A DNA stretch of 64,000 nucleotides, taken from positions 696,830 to 760,829 of the forward strand of contig JADQAV010000022.1 in assembly GCA_019775845.1 (NCBI GenBank), written 5' to 3'. Under the pieces are notes generated by a model. The model made no database searches, was not told where the DNA came from, and saw only the letters and a program-made list of their open reading frames with translations. This DNA is from Myrmaecium sp. VS I D KN 1 (lineage: Eukaryota > Ascomycota > Dothideomycetes > Valsariales > Valsariaceae). Both the position numbers and the translations under genes were made by a program. Below are positions 36,515 to 47,900 of this stretch, piece by piece (the stretch's first letter is position 1; each line of letters opens with the position of its first letter).

Positions 36515-37296
36515 ATGCTTGCACTCGCCCTTACCGCTGAGCTCAATGGGTACGGCATCCTCTCTCCCTCTTCAAACACCGCAGCCGTTCATTCTCCCTT
36601 CCCCTAGCCTCCTCACACAGAAATACTGACATCCAACTCCACCCACCAGCGTCACCGACCTCCGGCCCGACGATACGACGGAGAACCCGTTCTACTACAC
36701 GTTCAAGGTACAGTGCACGTCCTGCCGGGAGGTGCACCCGAACTGGGTCGGCGTGAACCGGTTCGAGGAGAACGAGGTCAGCGGCAGCCGGGGCGAGGCC
36801 AACTTCGTCTGGCGATGCAAGAACTGTAAGGTTCGAACGAAAAACCAAAATGATAACTGTTCTTTCCCTCCCTGCCCCGAACGCGGAAAGCTGACGTCCA
36901 TACGTACGTACGATAGAGAGAGCACTCGGCCAACATCCGCGCCGGCCCGACGCCGTACCCGCAGCAAAGCCCGCCAAAGCCGCAGAACATCCTCGAGTTC
37001 GACTGTCGCGGGCTCGAGTTCGTCGAGTTCAAGCCGGAAGTAAGCACGCGCGCGCACATACACACATCGATACACTTCTCTCTTCTCCCGTTCTCTCGCT
37101 CCCGGTGCGAACAGCAATGAAATGCGACAGGGCTAACTTTCTCCCGGCACAGGGAAACTGGCTCGCGACCGGTCTCGAGTCCGGGACCAAGTTCGCCGAC
37201 ATCGATTTGCAGGAGGGCGAGTGGTATGATTACGACGATAAGGCGGGGGAGGAGGTCAGCATCAAGGATCTGAAGTGGGAGATCCGGAGGGCGTGA
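36515..37296 (+). CDS. CXXC-motif zinc-binding protein (DUF866/UPF0587, CZIB family)
   Basis: Small conserved eukaryotic zinc protein, homologous to human C1orf123/CZIB; molecular role poorly known. Four exons, 36515-36549, 36650-36830, 36917-37039 and 37153-37296, give 160 residues, the usual family length. Zinc ligands are two CxxC pairs, C34/C37 (QCTSC) and C68/C71 (RCKNC). The C-terminus has the conserved FADIDLQEGEWYDYDDKAGE block. Introns are 100, 86 and 113 bp. The second intron uses a weak donor, GTTCGA, at 36831, needed to keep CKNCKREHSANIR in frame; a stronger-looking GTAAGG five bases upstream would create an immediate stop. The first coding exon is only 35 nt. Confidence 0.92.
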
Positions 37297-37709
37297 GGCG
37301 AGGGGAAAGAAAGGCGGTCCTGGATCTAGGAAGAGAAGCACATGGGATGATGCGGGTGCAATAACGACGACGATGATGACGATGAGACACGACGGCGACG
37401 ATTTTTCTGGAGGCGGCGGTTGACGAGTTGACGATGATGACGACGATGGGACGTGAGCATGAGGGACGATCGATCTAGGCGGATACGGTACTTGAAGGCG
37501 CATTCGGGTTGGATGGCGGAGAGCGTGAAGGAAATGGGACCAGGGTGTTCATGTTCGAAACAAGGTGTGGATGGCATATACAATGATGATCTTGTGAGTC
37601 AATGTCACACTATATCGCAGCCTCCGAACTCTACTCTCCTTGTTCACAACGCGATGCCAGCCTCTATCACTTCATAAACAACGCACTCCAGAGGCATCCC
37701 TGTTCTTCT
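37297..37709. other. Convergent intergenic with GAY-trinucleotide tracts
   Basis: It holds the 3' ends of the DUF866 and SDR genes. Interrupted GAC/GAT repeats run over about 37365-37450. Nothing else recognised. Confidence 0.5.
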
Positions 37710-39004
37710 CTACGCCAGCTTCCCAGGCACAAACGGATGCCCAGCGCTCAGCCCCCCACAGACCGCCCACGCCTGCCCATTCACATAGCTCGCCTCGTCG
37801 CTCCCCAGAAACAAGACGACGCGGGCGACCTCGTCAGCAACGCCGCCCCGCCGCAGCGGATTCAGCTGGCCAATCTTCCGCTCCGTGCCGCGCTGGCGCG
37901 CCAAGTCGTACACCGGCTTCGTCATGCCGGTCTCGATGATGCCGGGGCAGACGGCGTTGCAGCGGACGCCGGTGCCGGCGAGCTGGTAGGCGACCGTCTG
38001 CACGAGGGAGATGACGGCCGCCTTGGAGGCGCTGTAGTCGGTCGGGCCGGCGTTGGCGCGCAGCCCGGCGACCGAGGCCGTCGCCACGATCGAGCCGGAT
38101 GGTGCGGGCTTGTCGGCGGAGGTTCGTTGCATGGCTTTCGCGGCGTATTTGATCGCGAGGAAGACGCTGGATCCCTCACCAATGTCAGTCTGCTGCTGCC
38201 GTCGGGAGTTTGGTCTCTTCCGATTGAGGAATAATCCCCTTCAGGGGCCCATCGCACCTTAAAACATTAACCCTCATCACCTCCATAAACTCATCCGCCT
38301 CAATATCCCCAAAGCGCTTCGCGCCCGTCACGCCCGCGTTCGCGAACATGACATCCAGCCGACCGTACCGGGCCAGGGCGTCCTCGACCGTCGCGCGCAC
38401 GCCCGCCGCGTCCGCCGCGTCGAAGCGGCGCGCGTGCACGGCGACGGCCGGGTAGAGCGCGCGCAGCTCCCGCTCGTGCGTGGCCAGGTGGGCGTCGTCG
38501 AAGTCGCAGAGGTAGACGGCCCGGGCGCCGTTTCGGGCGAATTGGTGGGCGGCGGCGCGGCCGATGCCGAGGGGTGAGTTGGCGCCTGTGAAGGGTGGTG
38601 AGCGTTTTTTCTTTTGCTTTCGCTTCCCCATCGGGCGATGGGGAGGGGGATGGGGGGATGGAGATGTGTTGGCCGCACGAACATACCTGTGACGATGACG
38701 ACCTTCCCTTCTACCCTCCTATATAGTTGATCGCTGTGAGCTGAACTGAATCGCCCGCGCCTACTTCTTCCCACCCCCGGCACGGAAGTATATGAAAGAA
38801 GAAAAGAAGAAGAAAAAGAAAGAGAAAGGAAGAGAGAAAAACACCCCCTCATCCCGCCTCCTTCAGATACCCTCACTCACTCACTTACTTCCCAGTCGAA
38901 TCACCCGCAACCTGTTGGATCCCGGGAAGTCCCTCAAACGTGCCCGTCGAGTCCGGGGCCGGGTTCGGGTTGCTGACGGCGGGCTGCTTCGACGGCGATG
39001 GCAT
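37710..39004 (-). CDS. Classical short-chain dehydrogenase/reductase
   Basis: NAD(P)-dependent SDR, substrate unknown. Four exons, 39004-38889, 38733-38687, 38585-38258 and 38166-37710, give 315 residues. The N-terminal exon (MPSPSKQPAVSNPNPAP...) joins the 47-nt exon 2 through a 155-bp intron (GTAAGT donor, CAG acceptor). Phase agreement and the result STGNDQLYRRVEGKVVIVTG support this. Intron 2 (101 bp, GTATGT) sits in the cofactor motif TGANSPLGIG (54-63); intron 3 is 91 bp (GTGCGA donor, CTGAC branch). The catalytic triad S195, Y208 and K212 (YSASK) has the normal 13-residue S-Y spacing; the FANAG motif is present. The C-terminal region TDYSASKAAVISLVQT and ASYVNGQAWAVCGGLS is typical of the family. 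The true start could differ, since exon 1 is inferred only from frame and splice signals. Confidence 0.85.
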
Positions 39005-40031
39005 GGCTTGTCGTCCTTCCCCTTCTTTCTATCTCAATTCGTTCGTGCGTCGCTTTTGAGGGATTGGAGGAGGATAGAGTAGAGACGATGAGGAGGAGCG
39101 GAGCGCGGCGCAGGCCGGGAGTTAGTTCTCTCAGAAGAGCGGTTCACTCGAATTCCAAGCAATGTTGTGCTGCCAGCCGTGTATGTGGATATCTATTCAG
39201 TAGAACATGGAAGTAGATGCGTACATATTTAGACATGTCCAACGCGAGCGAGCATCGGACAAGGTCCCTCCTACCCCCGGGTTTTCCGAGACAGGAGGAG
39301 CTGCGGGGTGCGGGGAAAAGGCACTCGCTCGCCGCGGAGCCGAGGCGTGAACCGAGCCGAACCAACCCCAGCCATCCATGCATGACTCTGGATCGCAACC
39401 ACAATCTCCAAAAAGCCAGTTATATCTCACCCATGCGGATTTGAAATTCTCACTCTGTTCATTTCAGGGAAAGGAAAAGAGAGGAGTGAGAGAGGATGTG
39501 GATACATATGGATATATGGGGATGATAGTTACTGTACGGAGTGGAGGTAAAAAGTCGCCCTCCGCCTATCTCCCTCCTTCCCTTCCTATGTCATGAAAAG
39601 CCTGAAATCAGCGGCCTCTTCTGTCATGCTAGAGATGACCTGTAATCCATATTATATAAACAGCCAGTCATCCGTTCACTCATCCACCCATCCCTCCATA
39701 CATAACCGATCCCCACAGTCCCTGTCATGCCCGATAAATTATAGAGTGGAGAAAAAGCAGCAATGATATCAGGGAAAAAAAGGGGGGTAAATATAAACAC
39801 GAGAAAAAGGAAGCATAGCAATTATATACCAAGAACGAGGAAGAGCAAGGATAGAGGCGAGCAGCGGAGAAGGGAATGGGGAGAAAAGACCAAGGAAAAG
39901 ACCATAAACATCCAGGGTATTATCCGAGAAACCAGAAACCACCAAAAGAAAAAAAAGAGAAGAAAAAAGGAGAGAAAGAAACAGAGCAAGGCGCCCCCTC
40001 CCCCTCCCCCTTCCCCCAACCACACAGGCCA
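39005..40031. other. Intergenic between the SDR and ferric reductase genes
   Basis: It is the promoter side of the SDR gene and the 3' flank of the ferric reductase gene. A long A/G-rich tract spans about 39770-39990. No gene supported. Confidence 0.5.
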
Positions 40032-42646
40032 TCAAATCGCATAATTCTCCGCATGCAAAAAGATCTCCTCCCGCTCCGGGTTCTGAAAAACCTCCGACTG
40101 CAACCGAGCCACCGTCTCGGCAACCGCGACACGCATACCCGGCGGTCCACACACGAACACGCACGTCCGCCGACCCTTCCCTTCACGCACCATCTCCTTG
40201 AGCAAGTACGGGATATCCGGCCGGCCGTACTCGGTGCTCCAGCCCGTGGCCGCCGGCTTCCGCACCGTCGCGGGGAGGAAGGCGAACCGCATCAGGCTCT
40301 TCTGGAACTCCGTCGGCGTGGAGGGGAAGCCGAAGTCGAAGGGCTGCGGGGGCTGGCCGGGGTGAGGGGAGGTGAGGGAGGGATCGAGGGTCGAGGCGGC
40401 GGGGGCGCCGGAGGCGATGGCGGTGTTGATGTCGACGGAGAGGTTGCGGACGCCTTGGCCGCGACGGAGGGAGATGGGGACGTGTGCACCTGGCACGCCT
40501 GGGTGGACTGGGATGGGATGTTGTATTGTTGGTAGTGCGGACTGGTAGATGCCTAGACCTTCTTGACTGGACGGCTGGGAATGGTTCCGCGGTCCTGAGG
40601 GTCTCAGGTGGGCTTGAGGGAGAGCAGTGATTGCGTCTTCGTTCTCGCGACGGAGCTCTTTCTCCCGCTCCGGGTCACCTTGGGCTTCATCGCGGATAAG
40701 CGCCGAATGGCGTTTCGTGCTGATGCTGGAGAGCCGTTTGTCGGCGATATCTTGGAATGCCTCGTTGACGCGGTCGTGGAAATAGAGGCTTACCGGCCGA
40801 GTCGGCGTTTGAGCGCTGACAAGCTGTCCGGTGCGCGCGATTCGTTTCGCAGTCGTGATATAGAAGCGGCATTGTACGGTGTCCGGGGGAGCGAACTCGC
40901 GACAAATTCGCAATTCCTCTCTGAACCACTCCATAGTCTCAGGACGCTTGAGGGCCCATATCACTTGGACAGACATCGTCACCGCCTTGCCATCACGCAT
41001 GCGTTTGATGAGATCGAGGAGTTGGCTAACGATAGCCGTGATGCCACTCCCACCGGCTATCAGAATGACGTGATCGAATGATTCGATTCGCCGTGGCATA
41101 CCGCCGTAGGGGCCATCGATGAAAGCACGGTAGGTGTGCCATGGGCCATGTTCAACCGCGCTCTCGAGGACCTTCTCCGTAAATCCGCCATAAGGTCGAA
41201 ACACGAGCACCATATCTCGGTAGCCTTCACCGTAGGCCGACGGGAAGTCGTCGCTGCAAAGAGAGGCGATAGTGAAGGGATGATTCTCGAACACCGAGAT
41301 ACCAGGCATCCTGAGGTACACGTACTGTCCTGGTTTCCACTTGACCTGGGTCGGTATCGTCACCTTGATCGCATTTTCCGGTAAGATAGTCACCGCCGCT
41401 TCATCACCAATGAGCCAGGACAGCCTGAACGGGTTCGTCCAGTTGAGGAAGAAACAGCGGGTGAGGTAAGAGAAGAGCCAGATGGCCAAGGTCGTAAACA
41501 GGTAGTCCCAAGAGGTGAGGAAGTTCTTGCAATGCCAGAATATCATCGCCAAGAACACGATCGCAACCGGCACATGCAGCACAACGAAGAACTCGTACAT
41601 CCGATGCCGAAGCTGTGGGACTGAATGGACGCAAAGAAAAGCCAGCGGAGCGAAGGCAGCAACACCTGTAGATACATAGTCAGTTTTAGGCTCGAAACGA
41701 AAACGGTTGAACGTGGCGCACCTGTGCCGTAAGGGTAGAAGCCCTTCTGGCTCAGGAAAGACTTGAAAGTAATCGCGCCTGCCTGGTCCCAGATAGGGGT
41801 CACATAGAAAGGGATCATGTGAACCAATGCAAGGAAGAGGCAGAGGTAACCACCCCAGCGATGAAGAACGTTCAATCGCTCGTGTCCGATTCCGGTCAGC
41901 AAGGAAATTATATTGGCCTTCATGCTGAGCGCAATGATCCAGGGGACCATTGACACGGCGATCATGCCTGCGCGTATAGCTAGCGGAGGTGATCCATAAG
42001 CGATGCTATCCCAATACAGCGGTTGCGGCACGAAGCAATACAGCGTCACGAAGACCAGCGCGGCGAACACAATGATAGTCACGCTCAGGGACGGGAACAC
42101 GATCGGCGCCCATCCCTTCTTGGTCGGAATGACCGGAAGCGGCCGGTAGAAGACCCATCTGAACAGAGCGATGGTATAATTAAGCGGCCGGAAAGTAGAG
42201 ACCGACGGCCCCGTCTTCGGCGGAGCCGGCAGTTCGCCGGACCTCGGAAAGAACTTGTTGGTGGACTTGTCAGTATCCAGCACCGACAGCTCGTAGTCTG
42301 TGTCCGGGGACGACGTGATCGAGGACTGAAGTACCTCTTCTTGATGGAGCGCCGTGCGGATCCGGTCGGTGAAAGCATTGTAGAAACGGACCACGGACGC
42401 GAAGAACAACAAGATGATACAGAAGTATACCCATCCCAAGGCGTATTTACCGCTTTTGTTGAACGGGTCTCGTGTATTAGCTTCGACCAGACCCGGAGGA
42501 CTGCTCGAATTGTAAGGCACATTTATACGTTTTACGATGCCCGCGCCCAGTTCTGATATGCTCCTTTCCGCCGTGAGGACCGCAGGTATGAGCTTCTCGA
42601 TTGCCTCTTCGGCCGCCCTGGGCAGAGGATCCGGAAAAGCAGGCAT
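40032..42646 (-). CDS. Ferric/cupric reductase transmembrane component (FRE family)
   Basis: Plasma-membrane NADPH-dependent metalloreductase that reduces Fe(III) before uptake. Two exons, 42646-41722 and 41665-40032, joined over a 56-bp intron (GTGCGC donor, CAG acceptor), give 852 residues. Several hydrophobic helices span about 70-380. The bis-heme histidines are H262/H276 and H339/H353, each pair 14 residues apart as in FRE proteins. FAD-binding HPFTIAS is at 437-443, the NADPH site GGSGIT at 513-518, and CGPPGM at 814-819. A disordered insertion of about 160 residues (roughly 590-750) interrupts the NADPH domain, making the protein longer than typical FREs. There is an N-glycosylation-like NSS (46-48) in the N-terminal region. 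A perfect iron-repressor GATA site lies about 110 bp upstream. Confidence 0.92.
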
Positions 42647-44913
42647 TGCTGAAATCGAAGTCCGACGGCAGCACCTTCTGCTATTCGAAACCTTGTCGAA
42701 GCGACCTGTCCGCGAGTGGACAGGACAAAAAAAAGATCACCGTTTTCGATCGGATCAGATAACTACCAGGATAAGGCACACATCGAGGACGCCGTCCGGT
42801 TCTTCCTGAGGAAAATGGTACTTTGAAAATTCTCTAACAAACAAGGCCGGATCCGAGGTCCGTTATATAAGTCGCGCAGGAACAATGCGGTGTGAGAATG
42901 CGGCCAAAGTCCTATTGGGTCAAGATTTGAGGTTGTGTGACCAGAAATGTGGGAGAACGAGGTTTTTGATGTTGCGCAGTGGGTGCGAAGGAGGCTGGAG
43001 TTCAACACCAGATGCACTCTGCGTTTGTAGGATCGCATACAGCTGCAATAGGATCCAACAATCGCAGTAGAAGAGACGATTCGCGAGTCTGTCAAAAGGT
43101 GATGATAGGAGACAAAGAGCAAGATAAAAAAGATCAAAGGAGCACACGGGACTCGGCAGGCAGGATTGTAGAGCAGGATTGACAAATGCGAGGGCAACCA
43201 CCGGGGCGTGACTCGAGTAATTGAATGCATGCTCCTTGCGCAAGCCTTCTCCGCCGCGGCGACCGGGGGTGGTGGGGAGGTGATCAAGCGATGGGAAGGA
43301 TGCAGCCAACGGCATCCTGCGCGGAGCCGCTCTGCACCTGGCCCGCCCAATGACCGTGTGCGTGATGGGAGCAAGTTCCCACGCCGTCAACACTCATGGA
43401 TGTCTCCCCCCGGCTCAGAAGGTGGGAGTGTGTGCTCACGGAGGCCATCCACCAGTAGGAATGGGCAGGTGGAGGACAGGGCAGCAGTGTCAACCCGGAT
43501 GGAGGCCCATGATGGGGCCTCATCTGCTAGGCCGGACTCGTGGTCTGCAGGTGACGATCTGCCGAGAAGGGACAAGCAAATCAACAGGTCCTCACAGCCA
43601 TTGGTGTCGCTTCGCATCTCGTCGGCCTCTCCACAGCGGGGAGGCGCCAGATCCTGTCAGGAGAAGGACCAGACGGAAGTGCAAAGCGTTGCATCTGGGC
43701 GCTGACAGACGGGAGTGGCGAAAGGGAAGGAGCGTGAACGCCGTCAAGATGCATGATGGCGGCCGGTTGGTTTGCCTCTTCTCCGTGGAATAAGAGAAAG
43801 CATGTCAGAGGCGTAGTAGGATGAGGGGGAGATGGGTGACTGCAGGTTCGCAGGATCCAAGCCCGCAGAAAACAGAACCGATCCGGCGGATTTTCTTTTG
43901 CGGCGTGGCGGCTGCGAACGCTGATGTTCTCTCTTCCCTCTCTTCCCTCCTCTCCCTTCCCCTCACCATGCCCGCCTGTCTCTCCTCTCCCTATCTCCCA
44001 TACAGCCTGATTGCCTCGAACCGACGCCGAGATGCCGACGATCCGGGCACGGCATTGCCAACCAACGAGCGCGCACGAACGAAAGAAAGAGGAGAGGGGA
44101 AGAGAGAGAGACGAGAGTAGGTCAAAGGTGTCAAAAGGTGACGAGGCACAGGTGACAGGCCAGCCGATCCAGTGGCTGTCGTTGTCTCCGTACGCGCCGA
44201 CCCCACTCGGCCTCGGGCACTAAGGGCAAGCTTCCATGGGCCCGCGCCACCCGGAAGTCCCTGGAGGTGGTCCCTTTCATCCATTATGTTTCCTGTTGCC
44301 AGCTAGGCAAAATTCCATCATCTACCGAGTGGTACTCCAATCTACTGTACGGAGCAATAGTACCTAGTGAACTCAGGCAGAGTATGATAGAAGGGGAGGG
44401 GAAAAATGTAATGAACCAAGATCAATGATGAAAACCACACTCTCACACCAGTGAACCACAGCATTCACGCAAAAGAAGATACGACGATACTAAAACTACT
44501 TCGCCTATAACATGTAAGCTACAAGAAGTTCCAAAGGGAACGAAAAGCAAAAAAAAATACAATTTTCTTTGCCCCAGTCCCGTCACCAAATAAGGAGAAG
44601 AAAAAGAGAAAGCCCTCCTTCCGAACCTACCTGAACAAGGAAAACCCCCTCACTTCCCCGACACAATCAGCCTCAAGCCGGAAAAACGAAACCAACGCCT
44701 TGCTGAATATCAAGAAGACAACAGTGACGGATCACACTAAATAAATAGGAGTAGTGAAGAGAAGGAGGTAGGGAGAGGGAAGGTGAAAGGATGATTGGAA
44801 GAAGAAAGGCAAGTAAAAAGTGCAAGAATGGAAGGAAGAAAAAGAAAAGCCAAGAGACAATAAACAGGAAGCAGGAAAGGAGAATGGACAGGACAGGACA
44901 GAAAGGTACAGCG
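42647..44913. other. Ferric reductase promoter and Kcs1 3' flank
   Basis: 2.3 kb without a supported gene. Open frames at 43208-43793 are overlapping chance frames without motifs. The left part holds the ferric reductase promoter with an iron-repressor site; the right end is AG-rich and is likely the Kcs1 3' untranslated region. Confidence 0.5.
42753..42762 (+). promoter_or_regulatory. SreA/Sre1-type iron-responsive GATA site
   Basis: GATCAGATAA matches all ten positions of the RATCWGATAA consensus bound by fungal siderophore/iron GATA repressors (SreA, SRE, Urbs1, Sre1). It lies 107 bp upstream of the ferric reductase start codon, a plausible place for iron-dependent repression. Confidence 0.7.
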
Positions 44914-47900
44914 TCAGACGCTGACGTCCCCGTCCAGATCCACGCCCTCGCTTCCCACCAGCGCGCCATCGTTCCACCCGCTGGTCGCCATGCCACCCCC
45001 ACCAAACGATGAATCCCCCCGCTCGCCGCCCCCGATCATGCCTTCCCCTTCGCCTCGCTCCACCCACTCGTTGTCCCCGTTGATCTCCTTCCAGATCCGC
45101 TGGAAGTACATCCGGAGGCTCCGCAGGCCCCTCAGGTACCCGCGATCAACGTCGTGGGGTCGGTGAGGCGGGCACGGGACGTCTTCCGGGTACAGGTCCT
45201 CCGCGGTGACGCAGTTGGCAAAATCCACAATCTTCAGCTTGATCTCCGAGGTCGGCGGCGGTGGTTTCGGAGCCTTGGACGATTTGGCTTTCGTGGGGGG
45301 TGGATTGGCCGACGCGTCCGTAGTCGCGTTGGTCGAAGAGAGTGTGGGGACATTGGTCTGTGAGCTGTCATTCCTGCTCGAGCTGGTACCCGACTCAGAC
45401 TGCTGTTGCAGTTCCTTGTCCCCATCGCCAGCGTCGCCGCGGTCGTAGAGCATGAGAAGGCTGCTCGCGTAGAGACGGTAGCCAGGTAGGTTCCTGATGA
45501 GGCTTTCCAAGGTGGACAACTTCTCAATGATGACCGGGATGTGCTTCTTCGCGGCTTGATACCCATGCCCGTCATAGAAGAAGCGAGTTAACGCATCTTG
45601 GAACTCCTTACCTGCCTTCAGATCGCGCCCAAAGTATTTGTCCTCGAACACGTAGGATTGCGTCTTGATATTCCAGACCTGCATCCCACAAACGCGCACT
45701 CCAAGCTCGCGAGACGTCGTCATTTGACACTTGCGCCGTTGGGATCGCTGTTTCTTTTCGTTGGCTTCCACTCCATATTGCCGGGTCCCCATCTTCAGAT
45801 CTAACACGCATGGTCTGGCCATACCAGCGGTAAGATCCTCGAGAAGCAGGAAATGCTGCACTCGCTCGTCAGGTTGCAGTACTGCTTCTTTGGGGTTCGC
45901 CGGTGTATTTGGCCCAGCCGCAGTTGACTTCTTGCTTGAATACGGCGGCGAGACCGGAGCCGGAAGCATCTTTCCAGGGCCTGGAGAGGGTTTGACGTCT
46001 GTCTGACCGTCAATCGAGAGACATGGCTCATTGCTCCTATTTTCCTTAGCAGGCAGCTTGATGTCGTCATCCATGGCGAAGACTTCATCTTCCTGGTCAC
46101 CGCCATAACCCTCTTCCTCGTGGAACTCAAGATGACTGCGCATGTTGCCGTCGACACCACACGGACGCCTTCTCAGGCCACCCCCCGAGTGGCGACGTCG
46201 AGGCAGACCCGCATTGGGTGCTTCTCTACCCATCTCTGAACTCCTCGCAACGGCCTCGCTATCGGACTCAACGTATTGAGCATTATCTTGAAGTGACCGG
46301 GGCCGGAACCCCTCATTGACGGAGCAACGCTCTGCCTCAGCTCTCAGAACTTGCTTGCGCGGAGACTCTTCGCGTAGCGCGGGATGTAATCCAGATATGT
46401 CAGCGCTGCTCCGACGTCCACTTGGAGCAAATTTAGGTCCTTGCTTATCGTCAGATTGCAGACTCCGGTTTGAGATACCGTGATGACCGTGGCGATGGTG
46501 ACCATGCGAGTAGCGATGTATGGGAGGTGGAGCAAACACCTCTCTGAGCACCTGCTCCTGCAACTTTCGATTGACTGTAGTCGCACCCCAGCTAGCATGC
46601 TGCCTATAGGGAGGTCGCGTAGGGCTACTATCAGCAGAGCGACCGACTCCGGTCTCAGGCCCAAAGTCACTGGCATTACGTCTATGTAACTGAGACAGGA
46701 AAGACGAATCACTGGTCTGCGGCCTGTCCGCACTGCCGCGGGGTGGCATGCGAAAGAGGTTTTCGGGGATGATATGTCTGTTGTTCTCGAAAACAACCTG
46801 GGGAAGTGGCATCGCTTGCTGCGAATGGCTGACTACTCGCTGTTTGTTCATAGATTCCGCTGCTTTGGGAGTCTCCGGAGCCTCGGGCTCTCCAGGTTCG
46901 CTGCCGCCGACATGCTTGTCCGAAGGTATATTTCCTGAAGTAGACGCACCGGCACCGTCCTTACCGTCCGATTTCGTCTTCTTGCGCTTAGGAGCTTTAC
47001 GGTATGTCACATTCAACACGCCTATGTACCTACACGCAACAATGAGTTAGCAAATATACGTACTTACGTAGGTTGGGCACTGGGGGCGGTCGCAGGTCGC
47101 TTGCTGAGGTTTCAGCTTTAAAGCCACGGACAGGTGTCACAATTGTCTTACCTTGGTAGGAACTCCAGCAGTTCAGGGTGATTTCTCTCCACCGTCTCAT
47201 AGAACTCATTCTCGCGGTTGTTCAGCTGTTTACAGACTGCCCGGCGGGAAAATCTGTAGACGGTGGTATGTCCACCCACTTGATGGTCATAGGGCTTCAA
47301 CTCCACGGCGCCTAAAGGAGCAGGCGGCTGGTTGTCGGGCTTGCGTTTTGTGGGGGAGCGTTTTATGGAAGAGGCTGTAGGGGTCGTGCCTAGATCGTCA
47401 GTAGCGCTGGATTCGTACTCGTGAACTGATCGCGCCGAATCGTCGAAAGACTCATACTCCGATTCCGTAGCAGAACCAGGAATTTCCGATAGTTGGGAGG
47501 CTTGTCTTTGAAGGTCTTCCTTCGATGCAACGGACGATTGCAGATCACCATGCAGAATCTGCTTTTCATGGTCATCCTCCAACTGCAATTGAATCTCCAC
47601 CTCGCCTGATGCGTCTACCGGAGGCTCCCTGGGTTCATCTTGAGCAGCCTGCGGCGACAGGTCATCAGCCGCTGAGATAGGCCGTTCTGAAGTAATTTGG
47701 GAATCCTCTTTCGCAGACCGCCCTTCCCGTTGTACTTGGCGGTGAGGAAAGTACAAGGCAGAAGAGATATGTTCCCTTTCCGACTCATCGTCATCTTCTT
47801 CTGCCGCTAGAGAACCTCGAGTGTCCTCCATGACTCCAGATGCTTCGTTAACACCCGTGCGCCGATCTCGAGAGGTACCACGGGAATGCTTTGAGGGTGT

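Noticed and set aside
37710-42646. SDR plus ferric reductase as a metabolic gene cluster
   Set aside because: No synthase, transporter or regulator nearby; both are common housekeeping-type families.
43208-43793. Overlapping 147- and 165-codon frames upstream of the ferric reductase
   Set aside because: Two frames of the same strand are open at once, typical of chance in GC-rich DNA.
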